Below, piece after piece: positions 16,619-25,245 of a stretch of 56,144 nucleotides of DNA (positions within the stretch are counted from its first letter, which is position 1; each line of letters opens with the position of its first letter). The translations under genes were made by a program, and so were the position numbers. The notes beneath the pieces were generated by a model that saw only the letters and a list, made by a program, of their open reading frames with translations, was not told the DNA's origin and did not search any database. Source of the DNA: an uncultured Prevotella sp. (GTDB taxonomy: Bacteria; Bacteroidota; Bacteroidia; Bacteroidales; Bacteroidaceae); contig CAJOFA010000011.1 in the NCBI GenBank assembly GCA_905233985.1, positions 1 through 56,144 of the forward strand, read 5' to 3'.

Positions 16619-18072
16619 TTCTTGATGGCGCCGGCAATGATTTCTGCCAGACGGTGAGCTCCTTTGCCGTCTGGATGAATTCCGTCGTCCAACATCTTGT
16701 CGCTGTCGCCGGCAAAGAGGGTGTGCAGGTCAATGACTTGCAGACCGTACTTCTTGGCTACTTCCTGTTGAATGGGGATAATCTCATCCTTGATGACCGA
16801 TTCATTGATGCCCCAGTTGCTTGAGAGGGCAGGAATAGGTGTGCAGAGGAAGATTTGAGGTTTGAGGTTTGAAGTTTGAGGTTTCTTCTTGCCTTTCTTG
16901 ACGGGCACAGCCAGTTCGGGGCATAAGGTCGTAATCATCTGTTCCAAGTCTTGACGGAACTCTGTCTTGTATTGCCAGTTCTGGGGTTTCGAGTCGTTCG
17001 TGCCTAACTTGATGATGACAATGTCGGGCTTGAATGCCTGTGCGTCGCGCCATGCCGTCTCATTCATATAGGGCATGTCGCCCTTGTTGAGCATCGTACG
17101 TCCACTCACACCGAAATTCTTCACCCAATAGCCTTTGCCTAACAGCTTCTGCAATTCTGCGGGGTATCCATAGGCTGAAGCCATATCGATGCCGTGGCCG
17201 TCGGTGATGCTGTTGCCGATACATGCTACGCGGATGGCATCTGGCTGTGGTGTCTGACGTGCATTCAGCCAGTTGCCGAGGTCGGTCAGTAGCTGGTCGT
17301 GGTACTTGAACCAAGGACCGAAACCAAAGCCGTGGTCTCCAGTAGGATAAACGTACATGGCACAGTCGTTGCCGGCATTGCGCATGGCTTTATAATACTC
17401 CAGTCCGTTGGTGACGAAAGGCACTAGACGGTCGTCGCTGGCAGAGAGAATGATGGCAGGGGGTGTGAGGTGGCGGCGCACTGCGTTCTGCGTAGAGAAG
17501 TCGCGCACCAGAGCCGGGTCTTTCTGTCCTTCCTCACCCAGGAAATTGACGCATGACCACTTGTGCGACACACGTTCGTCCATTGAGATGACAGGATAGA
17601 ACAGGATGGAGAAGTCGGGGCGCACTTCGAAGTCGGCATGGGTTGAGATGACTGATGCCAGATGTCCGCCGGCAGAGAATCCCATGATGCCCACGTCGTG
17701 CGGGTTGATGCCCCATACCTGTGCTGAGTCACGCACGATGCGGATGCCGTGCTCCACGTCGCCGATAGGCTTGGTGCGGTCACCCTCAGGGAGTCGGTAG
17801 TTGACCACGAAATAGGCAATGCCCTGCTTGTTCAGCCAGTCAGAAGCCAGATAACCCTCATGTCCGTTTGACAGCACCGAATAGCCGCCTCCTGGAACAC
17901 CTACGATTGCTTTGCCGGAGGATGTCTCGGGCAGGAAGCATACCATCTGGGCCTTCCCGTCGGGGGTGAGGTCCAACGTGAACTTTCTCGCTGTCTGTGC
18001 CTGCGTACTCATGGTAAGGAGTATCAGCGCGAATGTTACGAAATACCGTAACAGGCTTTTTCTTTCTTTCAT
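16615..18072 (-). CDS. Two-domain esterase: alpha/beta hydrolase fused to SGNH hydrolase
   Basis: 485 residues; ATG 18072 is chosen because a signal peptide follows at once (MKERKSLLRYFVTFALILL, cleavage near TQAQ). The first domain (about 25-270) is an alpha/beta hydrolase: GVPGGGY oxyanion loop, GFSAGGHLAS nucleophile Ser, SASDDRLVP Asp, GDHGFGF His. The second (about 285-485) is an SGNH/GDSL hydrolase: CIGNSITDG (Ser), GVSGRT, KLGTNDS (Asn), DDGIHPDG (Asp-His). Both domains keep full catalytic sets, so it may remove acetyl or other ester groups from plant polysaccharides at two positions. A repeat-derived run, KPQTSNLKPQIF, interrupts the SGNH domain. It is last in the minus-strand row after topB. 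Confidence 0.88.
   Translation of the reverse strand: MKERKSLLRYFVTFALILLTMSTQAQTARKFTLDLTPDGKAQMVCFLPETSSGKAIVGVPGGGYSVLSNGHEGYLASDWLNKQGIAYFVVNYRLPEGDRTKPIGDVEHGIRIVRDSAQVWGINPHDVGIMGFSAGGHLASVISTHADFEVRPDFSILFYPVISMDERVSHKWSCVNFLGEEGQKDPALVRDFSTQNAVRRHLTPPAIILSASDDRLVPFVTNGLEYYKAMRNAGNDCAMYVYPTGDHGFGFGPWFKYHDQLLTDLGNWLNARQTPQPDAIRVACIGNSITDGHGIDMASAYGYPAELQKLLGKGYWVKNFGVSGRTMLNKGDMPYMNETAWRDAQAFKPDIVIIKLGTNDSKPQNWQYKTEFRQDLEQMITTLCPELAVPVKKGKKKPQTSNLKPQIFLCTPIPALSSNWGINESVIKDEIIPIQQEVAKKYGLQVIDLHTLFAGDSDKMLDDGIHPDGKGAHRLAEIIAGAIKN
16852..16886. repeat. In-frame phrase repeat, type E, in the esterase gene
   Basis: Four degenerate copies of TTTGAGG/TTTGAAG in a row, read on the minus strand as KPQTSNLKPQIF. 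Same word and same codon phase as the copy at 29940 (QTSNFNPQTS). Confidence 0.7.
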
Positions 18073-18103
18073 AGATAGGTCTTTTTTTTGATTATTTGTT
18101 GAT

Positions 18104-20023
18104 TTATTTGGTCTTTTTGGTTTTCTTGGGCTGTTCTGGCAATACTGTGACACGACGGTTGGACGGGTCGCTCATCACGTCGTTGACGATGGCAGTCACC
18201 TGTGCCTTCAATTCGTTGATGAACTGCTGCGCGTCGTATTTCTGGTGCTCTATGTCGCGCAGTTTCTTCTCCCAGATACCCGTCAGTTCACAGCTTTTGA
18301 GCAGTTCCTCACGAATCAGGTCAATGAGTTCCATACCGGTCTCTGTTGCTACCAGACGTTTCTTGTCGCGCTGGATGTAGCGGCGTTTGAAGAGCGTCTC
18401 AATGATGCTGGCACGGCTCGACGGACGCCCGATGCCGTTCTCCTTCATGGCGGCACGCAGCTCTTCGTCTTCAACAAACTTGCCTGCCGTTTCCATTGCA
18501 CGTAGCAGTGTTGCCTCGGTGTAGTAGGGCGGTGGCGTGGTCATCTTCTCCGTGAGGGTGGGCTTGTGCGGGCCATTCTCGCCTTTAGTGAAATGGGGAA
18601 GGACAGTTGTTTCTTCTTTGCTCCCTTCACTCTCGTTCAACCCCTTATCACCTCCTGATTTGGTGGGCAAAGAAACCCTCCAGCCTGGATCCAGAATCTC
18701 CTTACCCGTAGCCTTGAACTCAATGGCTTCCTCCTGCTCTTTGCCCCTTGCCCCTTGCTCCTTGTTCCCTGCTCCTTGCCCCTCAACAACTCCTAATACG
18801 GTTGTCGTGGAGAACTTACAGTCGGGCAAGAATACGGCGATAAACCGACGGGCAACAAGGTCGTACACTTTTCTTTCGGCATCGCTGAGACCTTGCGGAA
18901 TGATGCCAGTGGGGATGATGGCATGGTGGTCGGTCACCTTCGACGTATCGAATACACGCTTTGACTTTTTGAGGGGCTTGCCGCCGATGGGACGGATAAT
19001 GTCGGCGTAAGGTGCCACTCCCGAGAACTTCACCTGGAAGAGTCCGTTCATCGTCTGCGGGCACTTTGCATAGATGTCGTCGCTGAGATACTGCGTGTCA
19101 ACACGAGGATAGGTCGTTAGCTTATGTTCGTAGAGCGACTGGATGAGGTTGAGCGTCTGTTCGGCAGAGAACCCGAACTTCTTGTTGCAATCTACTTGTA
19201 GCGATGTGAGGTCATACAGCTGTGGTGGTTGCTCCTTTCCCTCCTTTTTCTCCACCTTCGTAATGGTAAATGGCTTTCCCTCTATCATCTTGAAGGCTTC
19301 CTCGCCCTCCTCTTTCTTCGTGAATTTTCCCTTTGTTGCCGTGAAGGTGGTATCACGATAAACGGTGGCCAGTACCCAGTAGGGCTCGGGTTTGAAATTG
19401 TCTATCTCTTTCTGTCGGTTGACGATGAGAGCGAGGGTTGGGGTCTGTACGCGTCCGATGCTCAGCACCTGACGGTTCTGACCATACTTCAGCGTGTAGA
19501 GGCGTGTGGCGTTCATGCCTAAGAGCCAGTCGCCGATGGCACGGCTCATGCCAGCCATATAGAGTGGCTGGTAGTCCTGCTGGTCCTTCAGCGACGAGAA
19601 TCCTTCGCGGATGGCCTCATCGGTCATCGAGGAAATCCACAGTCGCTTCACCGGACATTTCGCTTGTGCCTTTTGCATTACCCATCGCTGGATGAGTTCA
19701 CCTTCCTGTCCGGCATCACCGCAGTTGACGATACCGTCAGCCTGCTGCATCAGCTTTTCAATGATGGCAAACTGCTTGGTAATATGTTCCTGGGGGATGA
19801 GCTTGATGCCAAAGCGGGGTGGAATCATGGGCAGTTGTGTCAATGCCCACGGCTTCCATGCCTCGGTGTAGTCGCCAGGCTCCTTCAGCGTACACAGGTG
19901 TCCGTAGGTCCACGTTACCTGGTAGCCGTTCCCTTCCATATATCCATCGCGTTGCGTCGTTGCACCGATAATCCGTGCAATGTCACGCGCTACGCTTGGT
20001 TTCTCTGCAATACAGACAATCAT
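18104..20023 (-). CDS. topB: DNA topoisomerase III
   Basis: 639 residues. The Toprim domain opens the protein (MIVCIAEKPSVARDIA; acidic DxD-type site in NCGDAGQEGEL). The type IA core follows with the catalytic Tyr in LTTYPRVDTQYLSDD and the SIGRVQTPTL motif. It relaxes and decatenates DNA by passing single strands. There is no C-terminal zinc finger region. Two regions near residues 415-465 are not part of the family core: a repeat-derived run GQGAGNKEQGARGKEQEE, and SGGDKGLNESEGSKEE just before LPHF. It lies 18 bp downstream of the sensor kinase gene, an unusual partnership, and 31 bp upstream of the esterase start. Confidence 0.93.
   Translation of the reverse strand: MIVCIAEKPSVARDIARIIGATTQRDGYMEGNGYQVTWTYGHLCTLKEPGDYTEAWKPWALTQLPMIPPRFGIKLIPQEHITKQFAIIEKLMQQADGIVNCGDAGQEGELIQRWVMQKAQAKCPVKRLWISSMTDEAIREGFSSLKDQQDYQPLYMAGMSRAIGDWLLGMNATRLYTLKYGQNRQVLSIGRVQTPTLALIVNRQKEIDNFKPEPYWVLATVYRDTTFTATKGKFTKKEEGEEAFKMIEGKPFTITKVEKKEGKEQPPQLYDLTSLQVDCNKKFGFSAEQTLNLIQSLYEHKLTTYPRVDTQYLSDDIYAKCPQTMNGLFQVKFSGVAPYADIIRPIGGKPLKKSKRVFDTSKVTDHHAIIPTGIIPQGLSDAERKVYDLVARRFIAVFLPDCKFSTTTVLGVVEGQGAGNKEQGARGKEQEEAIEFKATGKEILDPGWRVSLPTKSGGDKGLNESEGSKEETTVLPHFTKGENGPHKPTLTEKMTTPPPYYTEATLLRAMETAGKFVEDEELRAAMKENGIGRPSSRASIIETLFKRRYIQRDKKRLVATETGMELIDLIREELLKSCELTGIWEKKLRDIEHQKYDAQQFINELKAQVTAIVNDVMSDPSNRRVTVLPEQPKKTKKTK
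18731..18784. repeat. In-frame phrase repeat, type C, in topB
   Basis: Tandem of the word CCCCTTGCTC/CCTTGTTCC, read on the minus strand as EGQGAGNKEQGARGKEQEE. Same word and codon phase as copies in thyA, the helicase gene and alaS. It lies in the loop between the LGVV strand and the IEFKATGK strand. Confidence 0.75.
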
Positions 20024-20041
20024 TTTTTCTTTCTTTTTTCA

Positions 20042-21955
20042 TTATCTGCCAATAGGCAGGGTGACGATAAAACGGGTACCGTCGGTGTAGTTCTCGTCGA
20101 GTGTCAGTTCTCCACCGAGCAGACGGGCTTTCTGGCGGCTCAGGGGCAGTCCAAGTCCTATGCCTTCTGAGAATGAGTCGAGCTTGGTGAACTGATTGAA
20201 GATGCGGCTGCGGTCAGCAGGGGCTATGCCGGCACCTGTGTCGCTGACCGTCAGGGTGACGGTGCGCTTGTCAAGTTGTTTACAACCTATGGTAATGCTT
20301 CCCTCAGGGGCAAACCTGATGGCGTTGCCCAGCAACTCAACAAGAATCATGAACAAGCCCTTGCGGTCGGTCTGAATGGTGAAATCGTCAGGCACGTTAC
20401 TCTCGATGGTGATGGTGACCGTTTCCGGTTTCTGAGTACTGACGGATTCGACAGCCTCACGGCAAAGCGCATTACAGGCGACGGCGGTGAATTCTCTTGT
20501 GCTGTTCTCCTGTTGCGGAGAGGCAGATGCTGCTCCTAACATCTTGGTAATACGGCTGATGGTGTTGGCACTCGACTTCATACGTGTCGTGATGTCGGTG
20601 AGCACATCTTCCGGAAAATCCTGATAACTGGACGAGATGACCTGTGTGAAACCGCTGATGATGTTCAGCGGCGTGCGTATCTGATGCGCCATATCCTGCA
20701 CAAACTCTGTCTTCTGCTGGTCGGCTTCGCGTACCAATTGATAGGCCTGCTGCAGTTCCTGGTTGTGCTGTTCCATTTCGTCGTTCATCTGCCTGTTCTT
20801 GTTAATGTGGCTGTTAAGCGACTGCAGCATGAGGATAAAGCTGTTCTGCAGGCGTCCCACGGTGTCAAGACGGTTGCTGTGAGGCAGCTGCTCGTCGAAG
20901 TGTCCGTCGGTGATGCGCTGTGCCGAGGTTGCCAGTTGATTGAGCGGCACAATGGCGTGGCGGATAATCTGGTAACAGAACAGCAGCAACAGCAGCAGCG
21001 AGAGTCCGATGACTGCCAAGGCAATGTTGAGCACCTGGTTGTAGCCGCTGAACACATCGCTGTCGGGACAGACAATGGCGATGCTCCAACCCGTGCGAGG
21101 CAGAGGCCGGTAGAAGACGTGTGCTGGCTGGCCGTCCACTTTCATCGCCCAGATGCCACTCTGACCGGCGAGCATGGACTGCCCCAGGGGAATAATATCC
21201 TGACGCGCCTCTGGGTCAGGGTCTGAGAAGATGGACTGACGAACGAGCTTGGCGGTATCGGGATGTACGATATAACGACCGTCATGTCCAAGCATGATAG
21301 CGGAGGAATGGGGGAAGGGCTTTACTTCCGTGACGGTCTGCGAAAGCCATTTCAGCAACAGGTCGGTACAGAGGACTCCGATAGGTGTTCCGTCAGAGGT
21401 GTAGAGCGGCTTGATATAGGAATAGTTATACTCCGACGACGTCAAGAATCTTGGGGTGTCGTCAATGTAAGGCTCCAACCATAATGGGCGTTTGCTGTCC
21501 CATGTTGACTTGTACCATATCTGTTCGAAATAGTCTTTATCCTCAACAACGGTAGTGATGCTGTCGCCTTGACGCAGGGAATAGGCGGAGTAGCAGCGCC
21601 CCTTGGAGGGGAAGAAGTCAGGCTTCATGGCAATGGTAAAGCCATAGACATCTGGTTGCTCCTCCAGCATTTGCCGCGTGAGTGACAAAAGCGAGTCGGG
21701 CTGCAGATTCGCAATGGCACGGCGTTCCATACTGGCAGTAACAGCCTCGGTATGGTCCATGATGTTGGAGATTTTGTTCACCGTCTCGTCAAGCACCAAT
21801 GTGGCGTGGCGTACAGCTTCCTCCTCCACTTTCTGCTTCGTCTGATAAAACAGCAAACCAAGCGAGACACCGAAGACACCACCGACGACCACCAGAATCA
21901 GGAGGCCGAGACGCAACGACAAGTGCTGTTGGATATAGGTGATGAGGTTCGTCAT
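20042..21955 (-). CDS. Membrane sensor histidine kinase
   Basis: 637 residues. One transmembrane helix (about 15-36), a periplasmic double-Cache-like sensor (about 40-300), a second helix (about 309-332), a HAMP domain (about 335-385), a coiled coil (385-415), a HisKA domain with the phosphorylated His at 424 (DMAHQIRTPLN), and a HATPase with N544 (ELLGNAIRFAP), DTGAG at 572-576 and GIGLGL at 598-603. It senses an external small molecule and would phosphorylate a response regulator, but none is encoded nearby. Its start overlaps the stop of a shorter paralogue by 4 bp. topB follows 18 bp downstream. Confidence 0.93.
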   Translation of the reverse strand: MTNLITYIQQHLSLRLGLLILVVVGGVFGVSLGLLFYQTKQKVEEEAVRHATLVLDETVNKISNIMDHTEAVTASMERRAIANLQPDSLLSLTRQMLEEQPDVYGFTIAMKPDFFPSKGRCYSAYSLRQGDSITTVVEDKDYFEQIWYKSTWDSKRPLWLEPYIDDTPRFLTSSEYNYSYIKPLYTSDGTPIGVLCTDLLLKWLSQTVTEVKPFPHSSAIMLGHDGRYIVHPDTAKLVRQSIFSDPDPEARQDIIPLGQSMLAGQSGIWAMKVDGQPAHVFYRPLPRTGWSIAIVCPDSDVFSGYNQVLNIALAVIGLSLLLLLLFCYQIIRHAIVPLNQLATSAQRITDGHFDEQLPHSNRLDTVGRLQNSFILMLQSLNSHINKNRQMNDEMEQHNQELQQAYQLVREADQQKTEFVQDMAHQIRTPLNIISGFTQVISSSYQDFPEDVLTDITTRMKSSANTISRITKMLGAASASPQQENSTREFTAVACNALCREAVESVSTQKPETVTITIESNVPDDFTIQTDRKGLFMILVELLGNAIRFAPEGSITIGCKQLDKRTVTLTVSDTGAGIAPADRSRIFNQFTKLDSFSEGIGLGLPLSRQKARLLGGELTLDENYTDGTRFIVTLPIGR

Positions 21956-22656
21956 TTGGTAGAAGGTTGTGAGGGGGTGATGGACGGGCGAGCTGGTATT
22001 GCCGATTGAAGTGATGTGGAGCTGACCATCTGGTCAAGCAGGCGAGTGACGGTGTCGGTGTAGGAAAGCATCTGAATCTGAATCTTCATCAGGTCGGTCT
22101 TCGATAGCTCGCTATGGTGCTCGCAGAGGCGTGTCGTCAAGTCATTAATGGCTTCGACCGTCTGCTCCATCTGGTCCGTCATCCTACTCAGGAACAGGGC
22201 TTTCGTGTCTTCGGCTTCACGGGCATGGTTATAGGCTGCTTCCAACGCTGAGTTTTGTTGGCTCAGCACGTCACTCTTCTGCTGCATCTCGGCAATATAA
22301 TCCGCCAACGAACGTTGCATCTTTGCAAAGCTGTTCTGCAACTTGCCTATCTCGTCCTGATGTCCCGTGTCAGGTATCGGCTCATTGACCTTGCCGTCGG
22401 CAATGCGTTGGGCTGACGTTGCCAACATGTCGAGCGGATGCAGATAGTAATTGAATACCTTTTGGCATAAAAACAGCAGGACGACCAGTCCACCTACTGC
22501 TGTCAGCACAGCCGTCACCCAACGCCCATCGTCCGTGATATGGATGAAATGAAGCATCAGGAACAGCACAACCGTCATGATGACTGCTGCGATGCCTACC
22601 ACCCAGAGCGTAATCTGGGCGGTGAAGGAACGACGGATGTGCGAAATCAGTTTCAT
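21952..22656 (-). CDS. HAMP protein with degenerate H-box, kinase paralogue
   Basis: 234 residues from ATG 22656 (the frame runs on upstream past the promoter). Two transmembrane helices (about 15-37 and 47-68) flank a loop of only about ten residues, so there is no sensor domain. The HAMP domain (about 70-120) is plainly related to that of the adjacent kinase: LATSAQRIADGK here, LATSAQRITDGH there, then GKLQNSF against GRLQNSF. The region equivalent to HisKA (about 150-215) reads SRMTDQMEQ where the kinase reads QDMAHQIRT, so the phospho-accepting His is Asp 161, and no ATPase domain follows. It probably pairs with the kinase as a regulator rather than acting as an enzyme; this is inference. 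Confidence 0.85.
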   Translation of the reverse strand: MKLISHIRRSFTAQITLWVVGIAAVIMTVVLFLMLHFIHITDDGRWVTAVLTAVGGLVVLLFLCQKVFNYYLHPLDMLATSAQRIADGKVNEPIPDTGHQDEIGKLQNSFAKMQRSLADYIAEMQQKSDVLSQQNSALEAAYNHAREAEDTKALFLSRMTDQMEQTVEAINDLTTRLCEHHSELSKTDLMKIQIQMLSYTDTVTRLLDQMVSSTSLQSAIPARPSITPSQPSTK

Positions 22657-22679
22657 AATAGTATATAGATACAGTCCCA

Positions 22680-22710
22680 CAAAGGTACGAATAAGTGAGA
22701 ATAAAACAAA
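22680..22710 (-). promoter_or_regulatory. Promoter of the kinase-topB-esterase row
   Basis: Minus strand: TTTG (22707-22710), 19 bp, TACCTTTG (22680-22687), about 24 bp upstream of the HAMP-protein start. Confidence 0.85.
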
Positions 22711-22826
22711 ATAAAAAGCGAAATTTTTAATTTTCTTTGTCTTCTGTTGCGTAGTGAGGACGGCTGGTGCCCATAAAACGGACGGCTTACACAATAAAAG
22801 GAACAGAAGAAACGTTATAAATAGGT

Positions 22827-24827
22827 ATGAATCGGCTCTTACGCTATATCAGTATATCAGGTCTTATCATGCTTCTCACGTCGTGCGGAGCAGATCAGGC
22901 TATGAAGAAGGGCGATGCTTTCTATGCGTTGGGTGAATATTACGACGCAGCGGCACAGTATCGCAAGGCTTATAATGCCACACCTGCCAAGGAACGTACT
23001 GTTCGTGGCCAGCGAGCCTTGAAGATGGCTGACTGCTACCGTCGCATCAACTATACGCAGCGTGCCATTGCTGCGTATAACAACGCCATCCGCTACAAGC
23101 AGACAGACAGCCTCACGTATTTGTTCCTGGCTCAGCAGCAGTTGAAGAACGGCAGTTACAAGGATGCCGCCAAGACGTTCCAGACAGCCATTGACTCTGC
23201 TGCCAACGATGTCATCCGACAGCAGGCTGCCATCGGTCTTCGCTCGGCACAGCAGGCTCCGCGATGGAAGGAGGGAGGCTCACGCTACACCGTGAAGCGC
23301 ATGTCGCTGTTCAACTCACGCCGTGCAGAGTATTCTCCTGTGCTGGGGGGCACTGACAACGACCATCTCTACTTCACATCGACACGTAATGAGGCACTGG
23401 GTGACGAGTACAGCGGTATCACCGGTGCCAAGAACGCTGATATCTTCATGTCCACCAAGGATGAACGTGGCAACTGGCAACGTCCCGTTGCCATTGAATC
23501 GGAACTGAATTCTGTTGACGACGAGGGGGCATGCTGTATCTCGCCTGACGGACGGACGATGTACCTGACGGTCTGTAAGACGAACGAGCAGTATCCGCGT
23601 TTTGCCACTATCGCCGCGTCAGCACGTTCCGATGCAGCATGGGGTAAACCGAGGGAGGTGGAAGTCAGCCACGACACCTTGTCACTCTATGCTCATCCTG
23701 CCGTCAGTCCTGACGGCAACTGGCTTTATTTCGTGAGTGACATGCCTGGGGGATTAGGAGGACTGGACATCTGGCGTGCCATGATGACCAGTCATGGCGT
23801 AGTGGGTGTGGAAAACCTTGGCGCTCCCGTCAATACGTCGGGTAACGAGATGTTCCCCACGTTCCGCCCCAACGGAGACCTGTACTTCTCCAGCGACGGA
23901 CATCCGGGCATGGGAGGACTGGACATCTATATAGCCCATCCCCAGGAAAACGGTGGATGGCAAATCGAGCATCCTAGCTATCCGCTCAATTCCAATGGCG
24001 ACGACTTCGGCATGACGTTCGAGGGAGTGTTCAATCGGGGCTACTTTAGCAGTAACCGCGGTGACGGTCGCGGCTGGGACCATATCTATTCGTTTGAGAA
24101 TCCTGAGATTGTGCAGAGCGTGAAGGGCTGGGTGTATGAGAAAGACGGCTACGAGTTGCCAGCGGCACAGGTCTATATGGTCGGTAACGACGGTACGAAC
24201 CTGAAGCTTAGCGTGCATGGTGACGGTTCGTTTACCCAGCAGGTACATCCTGGTGTGGAATATGTGATACTGGCGACGTGCAACGGCTACCTGAACCATG
24301 CCGAGCAGTTGAGTGTGGTGGAGGTGGACGACTCTGAGGAGCACGTCCTGCAGTTTGCGCTGGCGAGCATCACCGCCCCTGTGCTCATTGATAATATCTT
24401 CTACGATTTCGACCGTGCCACGTTGCGTCCTGAGTCGAAGACAGCTCTTGATGAACTCGTCAAGTTGCTCAACGAGAATCCGAACGTGACGATAGAGCTG
24501 GCTGCCCATTGCGACTACAAAGGCTCGTCAGAATACAACAAACGACTCTCGCAGCGCCGTGCGGAGTCGGTTGTCAATTACTTAATAGAGAATGGTATCA
24601 AGAAGGAACGCCTGACGCCCGTAGGCTATGGTAAGGAGAAGCCGAAGACGGTTAACAGGAAGCTCACCGAACGCTTCCCTTACCTGAAGGAAGGCAATGT
24701 GCTGACCGAGGAGTTCATCAGCCAGCTGGATCCGGAGCAGCAGGAAGCCTGCAACCAGTTGAACCGTCGCACGGAGTTCCGTGTGCTGCGTACAACATAC
24801 GGACTGACTACAGCACCTGGCGAATAG
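22827..24827 (+). CDS. porE: PorE-like OmpA-family lipoprotein
   Basis: 666 residues. A lipoprotein signal ends in LLTSC (Cys 20). Then come TPR-type repeats (about 25-145), a PD40/WD40-like propeller (about 155-430; repeats such as GTDNDHLYFTST and PDGNWLYFVSD), a carboxypeptidase-regulatory-like domain (about 435-515) and an OmpA C-terminal domain (about 530-655; NIFYDFDRATLRPES, RRAESVVNYLIENGI). This order is that of PorE, which anchors the type IX secretion machine to peptidoglycan, and of related Bacteroidetes proteins. Three other proteins in the window carry Por-like tails, which fits. Paralogues of this layout exist, so the symbol is tentative. Its last 20 bp overlap the convergent gene at 24808. 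Confidence 0.8.
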   Translation: MNRLLRYISISGLIMLLTSCGADQAMKKGDAFYALGEYYDAAAQYRKAYNATPAKERTVRGQRALKMADCYRRINYTQRAIAAYNNAIRYKQTDSLTYLFLAQQQLKNGSYKDAAKTFQTAIDSAANDVIRQQAAIGLRSAQQAPRWKEGGSRYTVKRMSLFNSRRAEYSPVLGGTDNDHLYFTSTRNEALGDEYSGITGAKNADIFMSTKDERGNWQRPVAIESELNSVDDEGACCISPDGRTMYLTVCKTNEQYPRFATIAASARSDAAWGKPREVEVSHDTLSLYAHPAVSPDGNWLYFVSDMPGGLGGLDIWRAMMTSHGVVGVENLGAPVNTSGNEMFPTFRPNGDLYFSSDGHPGMGGLDIYIAHPQENGGWQIEHPSYPLNSNGDDFGMTFEGVFNRGYFSSNRGDGRGWDHIYSFENPEIVQSVKGWVYEKDGYELPAAQVYMVGNDGTNLKLSVHGDGSFTQQVHPGVEYVILATCNGYLNHAEQLSVVEVDDSEEHVLQFALASITAPVLIDNIFYDFDRATLRPESKTALDELVKLLNENPNVTIELAAHCDYKGSSEYNKRLSQRRAESVVNYLIENGIKKERLTPVGYGKEKPKTVNRKLTERFPYLKEGNVLTEEFISQLDPEQQEACNQLNRRTEFRVLRTTYGLTTAPGE

Positions 24828-25245
24828 CCCACCGTGAAATTCCCACCACTGACAAGGTCATCAGAGTCCCTACCACCAACAGCACCTCTATGAGCACCAT
24901 CGTGGTGTCGCTTGGCGGGAACTGGAACAGCTCGGAGGGGTCGAATGCTGTGGGTAGTGTGCGCAGCAGCACTTCTGTGTAGGTGAGCGTCATCTGGACC
25001 ATCTTCACCAGCGTCTGCCAGCCGTTCATCATCATGAACGCCACGACAAACAATGCCACGCAGAAGAAAGTCCACAGATGTGAGAGGAGTGAAACACGAA
25101 GCCTGGAGCGCGATGTGGCACCCTCTGTCTGTTCGTTGATTCGTTCCATCACCCGCTCTGTGAAGCCGTTGTCCTCTATCTGCTGAACAGCTGCTTCCTG
25201 GAAGAATTGCTCTAAGAGCCTGTTATCGTTATCTGTCATATCCAT
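24808..25245 (-). CDS. Membrane protein paired with an ECF sigma factor
   Basis: 145 residues. The N-terminal half is charged and helical (LEQFFQEAAVQQIEDNGFTERVM then MERINEQ), followed by two hydrophobic helices (about 55-75 and 115-138). It overlaps the sigma factor gene by 17 bp (start at 25245; ATG 25239 is an alternative). The layout, a soluble N-terminus plus membrane helices right after a sigma gene, suits an anti-sigma role, but no zinc-binding anti-sigma motif is visible. It resembles the DUF5056 group as I remember it. The 3' end overlaps the porE-like gene by 20 bp. Confidence 0.7.
   Translation of the reverse strand: MDMTDNDNRLLEQFFQEAAVQQIEDNGFTERVMERINEQTEGATSRSRLRVSLLSHLWTFFCVALFVVAFMMMNGWQTLVKMVQMTLTYTEVLLRTLPTAFDPSELFQFPPSDTTMVLIEVLLVVGTLMTLSVVGISRWAIRQVL

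Noticed and set aside
18595..18690. A second phrase repeat in topB (SGGDKGLNESEGSKEE)
   Set aside because: It looks like an added loop but no repeating word is clear and no second copy was seen in the window, so it is not listed as a repeat.
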